From: Ectocarpus siliculosus
Lineage: Eukaryota > Sar > Phaeophyceae > Ectocarpales > Ectocarpaceae
NCBI GenBank assembly: GCA_000310025.1
Contig: FN649739.1
Coordinates: forward strand, 779,510 to 843,509
Direction: 5' to 3'
DNA: 64,000 nucleotides
The notes beneath the pieces are model-generated. The model searched no databases, was not told the origin of the DNA, and was given only the letters and a program-made list of their open reading frames with translations. Of this stretch, positions 49,873 to 62,512 are shown one piece after another; within the stretch, counting starts at the first letter, position 1, and every line of letters begins with the position of its first letter. A program made the position numbers and the translations under genes.

Positions 49873-52160
49873 GACTGGAAAAGAACGCTGGTCCTGGGAT
49901 ATAGAAAGAAGGGCGCTGCTCTGTGTGGACCTTGTGTGCACGATTGACAACGAAGCAGCAGCAACAGTACCACAAAACGAAACGAAAGCAGAGGGAAAAA
50001 CTAAGCGCACGCAGCGACGGCCTCAGGCGACAAAAACAAGCACAAACACACACACAGGATTAGTGCGGTCGATGCAAATAAAACGAACACACAGACGGGA
50101 TCTCATAGTAGTGCAGATAAAACCGATCATGATAGCAATGAGGGGAATTCGTTTGGCAGCGATGAAGGAGGAGAACAGGGAACGGGAGGAGTACAAGAAC
50201 ACAGAGACCAAGACAGCAGTCGAGGAGGGGATCATGGCGTGGAAGAGAGCAAGATCTTCGAGCCAGATAATCTTCCCCATAACGAACGACGCAGGGCCAG
50301 AGAAGAACTGCCGAAAAAATACTGTTAAAATGATGATGAGAATGGTGACAGTGAAGCAAGGAGGGATGATGGTGAAAGCACTCCAAAACGAACGTGGAGC
50401 GCAAGGTAGCAGCCTTGGTAGACGCGTGCAATTTTCTTCTGTTGCTACATACCGTTTCTGTCTTCATCCGGAGAATAGCTTAGCCTCCCCCATGCCGTCC
50501 CCTCACGGGGCCCCAGTTAATGGAAAGTTTATGAGTGTTTTGTGCTTTCAACCGCACTGAGACTAAGTCTTTTCGTTGGTCAGCCGGTTAGCGCGGTCGA
50601 TGCTACACAATAATAAAGACACACACACGGATGCGTCAAGGCAACTCGTAGGGTCACTGGCACGCAAAATATGGCCTTTGAGAGGCAACAAAACCAAATA
50701 CCACGCGAACAGTTCAATCGGCATCCTCACAAGGTATTTTTAGCCCTACCACACTCTGAGAGAGAAAATATTGCAAGAAAAACGGCAGCGCTACCACGGC
50801 CACGGAAAGGGCGAAGCGTACAATAGCGCAGCTGAAAGACAACAGACCGACGATTTCACACCCTGAGCAATAAAACCCCAGCGACAAGACAGGGCCAAGG
50901 GGAAGAGAACGAAAACGTCGAGGCAAGAAAGAATGACGCAGGGAAGCCGCGGAGAGCGAAAGGGGGTCATCCGAAGCGACAAGAATACTATTTTTCTGTC
51001 CTCCGGCGCGAGGGAAGTTGATACCGTCGGGATGGCTCAGTGTTGCAGCTTTAGCGTCTAGTGGTGCATAGTCGATAGGGCTCGGGTAGTCACTATCGAC
51101 CGTTGCACGCGCTCGGGAGAGGCAGCGATTCTCGATTCCCGAAGAGCGAAGTGGCCTATGCACACAGAGCGTAACTATTTGGCCCAAGGCCAGACATCGA
51201 GTCGATGACCAAAAAAAGTGGACTGACTGCTGTTGTACAGTGGACATGACACCATCTCGGGATTCCATGGAACAAAGCAGGCAAACCGCGCTAAATGTAT
51301 GGTCACCTTTTCCCGCTCGACGGGTGGGCTGCACCTCTTGTTTGTCTTATGTTGGAAGCTAGAGATGGAAGAACGCTGAAAGGTACGCGCACGAAGAACG
51401 ATTTTCAGGCCGAAGCGCACCTGCTCCTTCTACTACTGTAGACTACACAAAAAATGGCAAAATGTTGAAAATTCGACACCGAAGCAAAGCGTGGCTCGTC
51501 GTCCCACAACAACCCAAAACGTTCATAAAATGACAATGCACACACGAGATCATCAATTATTGCTTCGTCTTCGTTAAAGATCCGACAACCTTTGCCGCCA
51601 GTGAGCGCCACAGAGACACGCACGACGACCATGACGGCGCCATTCACACCCATCTAGCCAAGCAAAGAGCCTCCCGACGGTGGCGATATTTGTTTGTCGT
51701 CCCAGACGGACATCGAAAAAGAAAGGGTGGCTCGCAGCAAAAAGGATTTCCGATCCCGACTTTGTTGACGGGGAAGGAACGCGCTCGGGTTGAAATCGCT
51801 TGCTTGGTTTGTCTCTCGCACGACCAAATGAACAAAAGGGTGGTGAAATGAAGGGCGTGCGCGAAACGCATTTCAACATACGTAAGCCCACCAATGTGTA
51901 AACCCCGGTGAGCAGGGGGGTGTTGGGGAAAAATAGACAGGGATCACTTGCAAAAATCTGAGATCCTCAACATGAAATAAGCAGTCGCCATCCCTGGTGC
52001 TTTGGATTTCCGTAGCTGACTACACAGTACGACCAACCACCGTTGTGAGTGAAGATAGTCAAAGCATCCAAATGGCGCAATGTACTTGTAGAACTAAGTC
52101 GGAAAATTTGGGGATTGTCGCGGGTGCCTGCAACAAAATGAAATCGACACCCACCATGTA
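49873..52160. other. 5' flank and spacer of duplication copy 2
   Basis: The first 180 bp match the 5' flank of the partner gene. A stretch of about 530 bp near 50060-50590 has no counterpart in copy 1. A plus-strand frame of 232 codons (49862-50560) runs antisense to the gene's first exon and flank; its Lys/Glu-rich translation has no recognised domain. No gene is supported. Confidence 0.35.
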
Positions 52161-52377
52161 CCGTATATGACACAAGATAACACACCCCCTGGACCGATTT
52201 CCAAAGCTCGATTACTCCACGACGAAGAGGATGCACAAACAAAACGATACATTTTCGAAAATTTCTCGACGAGACGATTCCAACGCTGCCGTTTTCGGCG
52301 CCGTGACTCTTCCTGCTGTTGAGAAATCGAGCTTTGAAAATCGGCCAAGGGGGTGTGTTATCTTGTGTCATATACGG
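52161..52377. mobile_element. Short MITE (217 bp) with about 53-bp inverted repeats, only in copy 2
   Basis: The left arm starts CCGTATATGACACAAGATAA and the right arm ends TTATCTTGTGTCATATACGG. The arms match over about 53 bp with about three differences. TA flanks both sides (52159-52160, 52378-52379). The matching place in copy 1 (near 44690) lacks it. Both this element and the one at 43294 begin CCGTA and sit in TA, so they may be mobilised by the same transposase. Confidence 0.85.
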
Positions 52378-55177
52378 TAATATTAGCGACGTAAAATGAA
52401 ATTCACATCTCCGCGTGGTGGTCTATGCATTACTTCTACCCCACGATACAACGTAGTACACGCGGCAAAGTAAAAAAAACACTAGTGCCGCCGTGGATCT
52501 CGTGATGTTTTATACGACGCCCCTACCTCAGACCCTCTGGCGGAATGTACCGATGTGTGCGGGAAACGAAATAATCCGGCACCTTTTCTGGAGGTTTGCA
52601 TGGTACAAATACACTCAACAGTTGACGGAGGACCTCTTATGCGCGAATACTCTTCACAACTTTACAACCACACAGGGTTGTTTGGTCGACTCCCCTGCTG
52701 GTTGTATGCCAGTGCGGTATACAAATACTACTGTACTTGCTGTACATGTAGTCTACCTGTTTTGTTAGACTCATAGACAAGCAGGTGTATGTAGGCCTGT
52801 CGCACATGGTGAACTTGTTGTGCCTGTGGTCCCGATGATTCTTCCAGTGTTTGCGGCGCGATTCTCCTCATCCAACAGCACGCGTGTGAGGATACTGCTG
52901 TTGCTCTGGTGTGGTTTTTGGGTGTAGGCGGTTTCTTGATGTGTTGGGTTTCAAATTTTCAAACAAGTTGCCCGGATGTGGGTGCATGCTTACTGCAACA
53001 AATCGACCCGCCGCCCCCTTTGGCAGCAGCGAACACAGCAGCGCTAGTAAAATCGTGACACGCAGTGTTTAGCCAACCTCTATGTTGGCACTCTTTAAGG
53101 ACGCCAAGGACGAATGTGTGATCCATCCACCCAAGATTGAGCCCGCGCGGGCAAGCCACAAAAAACACAACCCGTCCGTGGAATGCCATCGGTGCTCGCC
53201 ATCAGCTGTGCAAACATCCACCAATCCACCAAATCATGCCTCAACTCATGACGAGCTGTACAAGCACGCAATCTTCCGCGGGAAAGATCCTTCCAAGCAG
53301 GGTTGGGTCTACCCGTGAACAAGATACAAGCACCGACGATCTCGGCTGTGACCTCAGGGTCGGTGGTTCGGTACTAATTTGAGACCGCAGAAATTCGCTT
53401 CTTTCGTCTTTTGAACCACTACGTGGTGTGTGTTGTGAGGCAAGGGGGTATTTGGGTGGAGGTCAACGTTTCTAGGCTTTCGGGGGGAACCCATAACCAA
53501 GGTAGAGGCAGCAAGTTCGACAAGAAACATCATCAAGACAACGCATAGCACTAACAACCAGTCTCCACAGTAGCGCCATGCGCGCCACGAAGAAGATTTC
53601 AACCACATAGACCATGGCAGCTTGTGTACTCGTTGTAGAAGATAACCTGCCTGCGTGTTCAGGGAAAAAACTGCCGACGACCTACATCCACCAATGGCCG
53701 CGGGTTCAGCGGACAGCATACGCCCACCTTCTTCCTAAACGCAAAAGAGCATGCATAGATAGACCACGGCAAATGTTTAGACCCATGTCCCTACCTACCT
53801 CGACCCAGCGCGTTTCGAGTTGTGACCTGTGGACGCAAATTTCTATCTCAATCACGCAACACCAGCATGCTGCTGCTGCTGCTGCATGATGTGCAGGCAC
53901 CACACAAGCACACAAAAGCCAAACGGCACACGTAGGCCGCGAAACGAACCAGCTCGTACCTAGGAGCTGTGGGGTGATTCTCGGCTGATCCTACGACGAA
54001 GGCGGTGGTGTGAGTGGTGGTCGTGAGGATGGGAGCAGCGGGTGAGAGCGACAAGAATGTTGTATGATATGGTAGGGCGGACAGACCTTTCCAGCAAGCG
54101 GGATCAGAACAGAATCAATGTCGCGACGTCCGTGGAATACCCAGCGAAATATCTGAGAAGCGAAAGAGGAGCCTTCAGGAAAACTTTTCAGTCAACAAGC
54201 TGTTAAGAGCTGTTGAGCTGGAAGAGTGGGTAGAATGGTCAACAGTCGGCAGAGTGTGCGTTGCGGGATTGAGGGGAGAGTTGCTAGAAGTCTTCCTTGA
54301 AAAAGGCGCGACAAAGCCCGGCTGCAGGTGTATTCCTCTCGGTGCCTCTCTCTCTGCCTCTCTCTGAGACGGTATGTCCGTGTCTGTCTGTCGGTTTGTA
54401 TCTAACCCTGTTGGCTCTTGTTGCTCTGTATTCGTCGGGGATGATGATCGGATCGGATCCAAACAAGCAGTCGTAAAGATTCTTTCCAAGACGAGGATTC
54501 TGTTATCCTCGTGCGAAAAATTGTTCCTGATGAAGTACTGCTGTGTTGCATGAGCTGTGTGGTTGGTGATAAGGAGAGGGTGACATTGCCGTAGACTAGC
54601 CTATGTACAAGACCACTTTTTGTGAGAAAAGAGAAACAAAGTGACGACGACGACAGCATATATCTCGGTGAACCTGTGTATCATGCGTTGGGGAAGTTGA
54701 CGCAAGACGACCAGTCGTGAAGATCTAGATATTTTCCACAACGATCAGTGAAAAAAAGGTGAGTGGTCAGGTCCGATGTTTGGATGTGGCGATTTCCAGT
54801 ACAGCTGTGCTGCTGCTGTGGTACGTGTTTTGTGAAGTTGTGACGGGGCGGGCAGTGTAGAAGGAGACTGCTGTACCATTGGTACATAGTAGTGTAGAAG
54901 GATGCTGTCGTGTTACATGCATGTGATCCAAGCAGGGGCAAACGGATGATGATGGAAGCTCTATACTGGAATACTGTACAGTAGGTGTATTGTAGCCGGT
55001 CCCTCTCGCCTTCACCCATCATCAACAGAGTTTCGATTTCATGTCCAATCCGTAGTCTGATGCTGCAGTAGTAATATGTATGGGGCCTTTCGCCTTGCTG
55101 CATATGTATGTCATCAACGAGTGAATGTGTGGCACCAACGTGATCTATATGTGGCTGTCCCTGGGGGTGGTTTGTGT
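52378..55177. other. Spacer right of duplication copy 2
   Basis: Up to about 54270 this is duplicated spacer. Beyond it are CT-rich microsatellite-like sequence and short frames. No gene is supported. Confidence 0.35.
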
Positions 55178-55476
55178 TGTAAGATATACTCGTAGCATAG
55201 TAATGTGGTTGAATATGAGGCATGGATCTACGGAGATTGCAGGTGGTAGACTGCGGAGGAACAGGCAGTTTCTGCTTGGTTTCTTCGGAGATTCGATGAG
55301 TAATCTGAATTGCGTGACGGATAGGTGTGGTGACGCTCTCTTCGGTTGCTCGCTCTCTATTGTTCTCTGCTGTTCCCTCTTCCCTCTAATACAAGACTTT
55401 CCCATCTCGGCCTTCACTGGCCGAGTAGCCTTTCTCCACAAACCTACAAGCTTCGGCCTACCCGGTTTATCCAACA
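55178..55476 (+). repeat. Left LTR
   Basis: 299 bp, TG...CA. It differs from the right LTR at one A/G site (about 55305) and one T/C site (about 55414). Confidence 0.88.
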
Positions 55477-55753
55477 CGCTAGCGTTAACGACTTTGTCGA
55501 GGGTGATTGGGTAGCACCGATGGGCAGCCGCATGCGCGGCTGACGACATCCAACCAGACGAAGAGGCCAACAGCGGCGAGGGCCTGCACAGCAGCAGCAC
55601 CCACAAGACCTACAGCAGCGCTCCCAAGACCTACAGCAGCGCCATCGTTAGCTGGAGCCCGCCGTCTACTGGGCTTGTAGGCATGAACAGGCACGTGATG
55701 ACTTGTCAGTTTTCGACTGCTGTCGTTATGTGTACACACACCCATCCATGCGG

Positions 55754-55950
55754 TGATGCGGTACGCCTACCTACATGTGCCGTCAGATTCTAAACGCGGT
55801 ATTACGCCGTGCGGTACTGCCGTCAAACTCTCTCTCCAACTCTTTCTCTAGTATAATCGCGGCAACACGCTGCGCGGTAAAGCCGTCAAACACCAACACT
55901 TGCTCAATCAAAACGCGACAATACGTCGTGCGGTACAGCCGTCAAACTCC
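55754..55950 (+). repeat. Degenerate tandem repeat inside the LTR element
   Basis: A unit of about 57-60 bp containing GCGGTA-n(3-4)-GCCGTCAAAC is present three times, with a weaker fourth copy at the left. A second tandem pair with GTGATCAACGTTTTATCTGG lies at about 56178-56310. This is typical of short-repeat filler in non-autonomous elements. Confidence 0.55.
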
Positions 55951-57943
55951 ACCGCTCGGTCAAAGGCCGACTACCTGTAGCAAATGGGTAGACACAATCG
56001 AGGTTACCAGTAATCCTCAAAAACTGATGCCAGTTTCTAAACTGATTATATTGTGTGTGCGTGTAGCATGGTATTAGAAATAGTATTGTGCATAATGTAA
56101 TGCAGTGATTGGCGAAGTTGTGTGCTTTGTCTTCCTGACAGCCGTGCTGAGACCAACTTTCTCTCGCCGGCAACAACGTGATCAACGTTTTATCTGGGCT
56201 CTTTTTGGTAGCTACTTTTTGAGCAGCAGGTTTAGCCTGATCAAAAATGCGTGATCAACGTTTTATCTGGACTTTCTTTCGGTAGCAGGTTTAACCTGAT
56301 CAAAAACTTTTCATGTCTTGGTTGTGTCAGCGAGTACCACAGACGTGTGAAGTCTCAGCGACGTGCAACATTGATTGGTACATCCACCTTGTTGCAGATT
56401 AAAAACCCACAATATTGACGAAATAAATGCTGATTTCCGAATATTGTTATACGTTGTCTTGAGGTTGCTATTTGTTGTGAGATTGCGGTTACAAAGTTGT
56501 GAAAGTTTCGACGTAGGATTGATTACCCTTTGTTTGGAACAGGAGCAGCGGCTGAATTATGATTTTGTGATAGAGGACTAATCAACCTCCGTTTCAGGAT
56601 GATATTCAGCTATGTATTGAATGGCAATGTCGAAGTGACAGGTAATTTCAGACAAACATTGCACAAGTAGGATGCGACGACTTGAAAGTGTATTTCATTT
56701 AATGTTTTTTTCTGCTGCAGTCACTACTGTGCAGAACTGGGGGGAGTGTTGGTAGTATGTGATTCTCTTCAGTAGTGCTGGTTTGTTCGGAACTAATCTG
56801 CCGCCATCTTCTCCAAACGCGCGACCTGCCCTGCACCACCGTCGAGTCAATCCTCCGGGAGCGACAAATGTTCTTCCCCCACTTCAGGCGGATGCCAACA
56901 TCCAAGCTCGAGTCGCGGCCAGCCGGAAAAGATGAAAGACGGAAGGCGACCGCGGCGAAGGCGTGCGAAATATCCGCTGGGGGGAGAGAAACAATGGCTT
57001 GGGCAATGGTTTAGCGCTGGAGCTTGATGGGCCGGCAAATGTAGGAGTTTCGAGTGTTATTGTTTTGGTATTGAATTGGAGGATTTTCGAGTGTTGATTG
57101 TTTTGGTATTGAATTGGAGGGTTTTCGAATGTTCTGTTTTGGTACTGGATTGGATTATATGTTTTGGCATTGAATTTGATTTGGTTTTGGTGTTTTGTCG
57201 GGATTTATTTGCAGGAGGATTGTTTTTCTTGGGTTTCGACTGGATGAACATTAAATGTTGTTCTTTTGTTCTATGGTTCAGACTCCAACCCCTTCTAAAC
57301 TCACGGGGGCGCGTTGTTCTTTCGGAAGGAATTTACTTGTAGGTGGTACTACGTTTCTAGAGAGAAACAATAGGAATACTCGCGTATTTTCTGCATAAAT
57401 GATCTTGACGCTGAACGAATGTTTGAGGATGGATGTTGTTTGATCGGAAATGTGAGAGTAAAAAAAGGATCCATACCATACCCAGCTGCGTTTTACCTGC
57501 AATATGGGCATGTTCACACTTACTTCTGTTTTTGCGAAATTTGTGTTGTCTTTGTAGGATTTGTAGACGGATGGATGGATGTACTGGAAGCACAACGAAG
57601 GCGAATTTCTACGAATTGATCCGTGTTTTCGAAAGTGAACGTAATGACGAGCGTCACAGATAGGTTTGGTTCGATGGATTGTTTAAAGCTTCGGTTGTGC
57701 GGGGGATATTAGTACTTTGCGGGTGTCGTTGCGGTGAAGTACTGAGAAAGGATGGACCAGAAGAAGAGCGTTTTTCAGAGAAGGAATGAAGGCGATGAGA
57801 CAAGACGTTGTGAGTTCAGGAAAATTTGCATCATCGAGTTCTTGGTTATTTGTGTGTCATGGAGGAGTAGGATCTACGTTTTGGGTCGTAAATGGAATTA
57901 TATTGACTTGCCGTGTCATTACGATGCATACGAGCAGGGGGGC

Positions 57944-58242
57944 TGTAAGATATACTCGTAGCATAGTAATGTGGTTGAATATGAGGCATGGATCTACGGA
58001 GATTGCAGGTGGTAGACTGCGGAGGAACAGGCAGTTTCTGCTTGGTTTCTTCGGAGATTCGATGAGTGATCTGAATTGCGTGACGGATAGGTGTGGTGAC
58101 GCTCTCTTCGGTTGCTCGCTCTCTATTGTTCTCTGCTGTTCCCTCTTCCCTCTAATACAAGACTTTCCCATCTCGGCCCTCACTGGCCGAGTAGCCTTTC
58201 TCCACAAACCTACAAGCTTCGGCCTACCCGGTTTATCCAACA
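57944..58242 (+). repeat. Right LTR
   Basis: 299 bp, followed at once by TGTGT, the same five bases that precede the left LTR. Confidence 0.88.
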
Positions 58243-58681
58243 TGTGTTTTCTGCGCTCAATGTATGTAGGCGCGAGGCCATACAAAATGCTCTGGATTGC
58301 AAAAAGTGAAAACGGGTTGTTTCCCTGGCCGACGTGATAATGAAAAGGTATCCACGTAACTTCAGGTCTATGATGGCACTAACATACCGGTGTGTCTCTT
58401 TGCCGCTGAGGAGCCTCCCCACCGCTCGCTTTGTTCACTCCTTTTCACGACGAACTACATATATGTACATCAGTCTATGCATCAATGAGCATTTTATGCG
58501 TAAGTACGCCGCTCGTTTTCGCTACATATATTATTCTCTTTATTTTTGTCGTTGCTGGACACTCACTCGCGGTCACGGAGCGTGCCCTGCTTATCGCAAG
58601 GGCTTGTTGCTGTATCCGTTCCGGCGGTGTTATTCTTCTATTCTCATTCGTGCTGTTTTGGGTCTCCTGACACAATCCTCC
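58243..58681. other. Right flank of the LTR element, up to the gap
   Basis: No gene is seen. Confidence 0.3.
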
Positions 58682-58837
58682 NNNNNNNNNNNNNNNNNNN
58701 NNNNNNNNNNNNNNNNNNNNNNNNNNNNNNNNNNNNNNNNNNNNNNNNNNNNNNNNNNNNNNNNNNNNNNNNNNNNNNNNNNNNNNNNNNNNNNNNNNNN
58801 NNNNNNNNNNNNNNNNNNNNNNNNNNNNNNNNNNNNN
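58682..58837. other. Assembly gap (156 N)
   Basis: Unknown bases. The sequence to the right (about 58838-59000) is made of long G and C runs and is probably unreliable. Confidence 0.95.
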
Positions 58838-60935
58838 AGCCCCCCAAACCGGGGCAGCGCCAAGAAAAAAACTCAGGAGGGGGGGGGGGGGGGACCCACG
58901 GGGGGTGGGGCCCCCCCCCCCCGGCATTTTCAGTTCTTCGGGGGGGGGGGGGGGAATTCCTTTTAAAAAAATATGGGGGGGGGGGGGGGGGGGGGGGGCG
59001 CTCTTATGTTTTCCATATCTTAGCGGCCTACTGTAGATCGTTGACCACGTGTGTGTCCTCGAGAGGACGAAGAATGGCTCCCACAGGACCGAAGACCGAT
59101 GGCCAATCGTTCCTTCCTACTTTGCCAAAGGTGTCTCAAAAATGTTTCCCTTGGCACAACTTCTATATCCTATCAAAATCACTTCCCGCATCTTCAACCC
59201 ACGTACCGTCTTCTCCTGGCTAGTCCATGCCTCAAAAATCTCTCTGCATCTATCTTCTTTTCCCAGCTCAAGCATGTACAATTTCCTCTCCTAATACAAT
59301 AGACATCCCCCAACTACATGAACCCGGTCTTCGTACTCGGAGCCGCGTTCACACTTTTTTTCCTTGGTCGGTCCGGAGGGGAGGGGTAGTAGGTGCTTAC
59401 AGCTTTGTTGTACAAGGATACCTCTGTCGCGTGATATTGGGGTGCCATGCACGAGAGCCATATTTACCCCTTGAAACATTGAAGGAGCTCGGCCAACTGT
59501 CAAAGTTGAAAGGAAGAGGCGTCATTCTTGATCGACACCTACCTCGAGGCCATCAAAACATGTCCTTCATTGCTGGCAACTGCCCACGAAATCAGATTGG
59601 GAGGCCTTCGAGTCGACGCAGGGGTGGGTGACGAATGCTTACCGACATCAAATCCTTCGTCGCACCCACCGGTTGTCGAATTCAAGCCTCTAAACTCGCT
59701 GCTGTAGCGTGGAGTACTCGTTAAACTGAGCATGGGCTGGTTAGGTGAGCTGATCACTCGGCAGTCTCAGGAGCCTACCCGCCACCTTTACGACTACCGT
59801 GCGCATTTCGAGCTAGACCAAAGCACGCACCGCATGAAACTGAGGTTGGACAAGTACAGTGGAGATGCGGGGGCGGTGATCAGGTCGTGGGTTTTTGCTT
59901 GAGGAGAGCGCCGTCGAGCAGGGAGGAGGTCCGGCCATCGAACAGCAGAGTGAAGGTCGCAGTGATGTAGTTACGACGGGCGTTAGTGGAGCGGGGAGGA
60001 CAATCACGCCGAACGTGACCCTTGTGGAAGGTTCAATGTTTGCTCAGATGCGTCAATATTTCAGGCGATGCCGCGTCTGTATTTCTACCTTCTGGTGATC
60101 GCGGAAGCTGCGGTACGCCGAGTTCAGAGATCTCTGTTGAGCGACGTTCTACTCTGTTACATGAAAACACGCTGCTCTCAAGTGTCGAGTTGAATCAACG
60201 CAACAAACCCGGTGTCCTGGGGCCCTCGGCGTAGAAATAAGAACAAGAACCCCGTTTTTCATACAGATATATATGCCCGCTCGAAAAAAGAACTTTGAAA
60301 ATAAGAACGGGTGCTCAATTTGAGGCAGCCAATAAGCATCGAGCCTCAGCCAAAATAATAAGCGGTTCTTGAGTGCGGGTGCCATCTGTATACACTTTGG
60401 CACACCTCATCCTTCTTGTGACTGCCAATTTTCACGGCGACAATGCTCGAAGGATCTCCGCGTCTTTGTAATTTGCCGGGAAGGACGGGGGGAGCATATT
60501 CCACTCAGTATGCGTAGTCGGTGGGGGGCGTGGTGTATTCAGGGTGCACGGTGCCGTTACAGATCAATGATGCGCACATTCATTTTTATTAAATATGTAT
60601 CCCTTGGTCGGGATCATTCACTGTAGGCCTTTTTTGAACACCGCTGAGTCGAACGAGCGTGGGAGTTCATGGTTGTCTGCCATTAATCAGTAGCGAATGC
60701 GGGGGATTGCATTACTGCGCCAAAAACAAATTAAGTGAAACGACATGTCTTTCTCGCCAAATGTCAGCTTTCTTTGTCGTCGCGTGGTCCAGCCAACCAA
60801 GTCATGGACACATGCATTTGTTGTTTTGGCATTTTGTATTGTGTGGTGTGTAATTTTCCCTGGTATGCATGTGTACTCAACGCACATCTACGTTTGTTTG
60901 CTTGTTTGTTTGTTGTTCACCCTCGCTCCGCGACA
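58838..60935. other. intergenic, no gene supported
   Basis: Homopolymer-rich sequence next to the gap, then short frames without domains. Confidence 0.3.
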
Positions 60936-61075
60936 GCGCTTCGACGAATTGCCCTCACCCGAATCAACGCCTGGAGAGCACCAACTTCGTTTCGTACGAG
61001 GAGTGCGTCGTCCACAGCCCAGATGTGCTCGAGCCTTTGTCCTACAGGGACAACCCCCAGGGACACCGGCCCGAT
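60936..61075 (+). pseudogene. Fragment of a 12-Cys gene related to the one at 29377
   Basis: Over about 130 bp the plus strand matches the last exon of the 29377-30851 gene, including an uninterrupted TTCGTTTCGTAC and the motif FVSYEECVV (FVSYSECIV in the intact gene). Upstream of that block the frame is shifted and the CC pair is lost; downstream the Ser-Leu-Ser-Cys motif has changed to Leu-Ser-Tyr. No stalk, tail or other exon follows. It is a decayed copy. Confidence 0.6.
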
Positions 61076-62512
61076 TGTCTACACTACTTATTTTGCGTGC
61101 GAGCGATGCAGTCGGCGGGAGATGACCGATGTCCGCTGTCTTCCGGTGATGAGCGGCGTCCTGCGTGGGGTATGAAATTCCGAGCAGTGAATTCAGACAA
61201 CATCACGTTCGCTCGTACTCTAATCGCTACCTAGTCGACGGCAAGTAGAGGTGGGGTAGGGTTTATGGGAGAGAAAATATTGGCACGGCTGTGCAGAAGG
61301 AGATGTGCCGCGACAGCACGAGCTCGAGTTAGGCGGAGCTCAAACTCCTGGTATGTAGGTTGCCGCATTGGCGTCGGCATAGCTCGGCGCGCTCGAGTCT
61401 GGTTAGAACTTACAGTATGCATTTTTCCCTGCGCTTGCACTAAAATATGAACGAAGTTATCAGGAGCGGGAGGTGATCCCACGGCCGAGAGCGGGCGAGG
61501 CGCATTCGTTCTAACTGTTCCACTCAAGCATTATTGCAACAAACGAAAGCATTCGTAGAACAAAAGAAATGTCACCAACCGACGTATCGACTTTGTTCGC
61601 ATACGCAAGAATCAATTTCGACGGGCCCCACAAAAACCGCATGCATGCACGTATGTTCTGCCCACTCCAGCCACCCTTGCACCCCCCGCATCAACAGGGA
61701 CGCAAAATAACTAGAATGCAAATTGCAACTCCCACGCTTTTAGCTTCGACTCTTCAGGCTGCCGAACAATGAAGGGGCTTGCAGCTGTTCCCAGTATCAA
61801 GCAGTCCTTCCGGCACGTGCTACCCTTTGTGCTCCGGACATTCTGTGTGTAAAATACTCGTGTTACTGCCAACAACACTCTCACAAATGCGGTGCCCTAC
61901 AAAGGGTACTGTAGTTCTGCACCTAAATACTCTAAAGGTCGAGCCCCAGGGCCCCTCCTCGACAGCCTCACATGCCCGCTCCCCCGTCAAGTCCGTACAA
62001 CGTTTCGAAGCACACACACACGTGGACAACACAAAAAAAGCTGCGTCCCACGGGAGCGGGCTTTGAACGCCAAGCCCGAGCATACTAAGGAAGCTCGGCG
62101 CCTATCACGCACGTACTACAAACACCGCAAAGAAAACAGAGCGGCACCCAAAAACAGCAATCGGAAGCGTATCTCTACGCACAACATAGCAGACTCAAGC
62201 AAAACCGGCCGATCTGACTATTCCAATCAATGCGCGGTCGAAATATATGGTACCGGGCGATCCCCGACATTTGGTTGAGCACTGCAGCAACACCTGGGTC
62301 ATAACCCGGCACCCGTCTCTCTCTCTTATCGAGGGAAAAGTCCCAACCAACTGGCAGCTTGCAGCCAGCACAGCTACCTGTAGCTGTTGTTGTTTTTTTT
62401 GTCATTTTCCATCATCACCCCTTGATGACACTGATCTGTGCATCAGACGTATCGGGAACACGCTTAGGAACCGAGCTGCACGCGTGCGGCAGCAGCACTC
62501 CCCTCAGTTCCA
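61076..62512. other. Intergenic; contains sequence shared with the duplicated 3' flanks
   Basis: About 62041-62110 resembles 47510-47585 and 40300-40370, the 3' flanks of the two duplicated 12-Cys genes (shared GGAAGCTCGGCGCCTATCAC, with changes). No coding exon is seen. Confidence 0.4.

Larger units (their letters stand above)
46700..54270. repeat. Tandem segmental duplication, copy 2
   Basis: This is the partner of 39395-46665, with the same gene orientation. It carries extra sequence near 50.06-50.59 kb (about 530 bp) and a 217-bp inverted-repeat element, both absent from copy 1. The right boundary near 54270 is where similarity to 46655 fades. Confidence 0.85.
55178..58242 (+). mobile_element. 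Non-autonomous LTR retrotransposon, complete
   Basis: Two direct repeats of 299 bp (55178-55476 and 57944-58242) differ at two positions only. Each begins TG (TGTAAGATATACTCG) and ends CA (GGTTTATCCAACA). TGTGT lies directly before the first and directly after the second: a 5-bp target duplication. A purine-rich tract, GAGCAGGGGGG, lies just before the right repeat and fits the plus-strand primer site. The 2,467-bp interior has no gag, protease, integrase or reverse-transcriptase frame, so the element must move with help from another. Strand is assigned from the purine tract. The high LTR identity indicates a young insertion. A primer-binding site after 55476 was not identified. Confidence 0.88.

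Noticed and set aside
55485-55745. Ala-rich minus-strand frame inside the LTR element as a gag-like gene
   Set aside because: It is short, on the strand opposite to the purine tract, and has no zinc-knuckle or capsid features.
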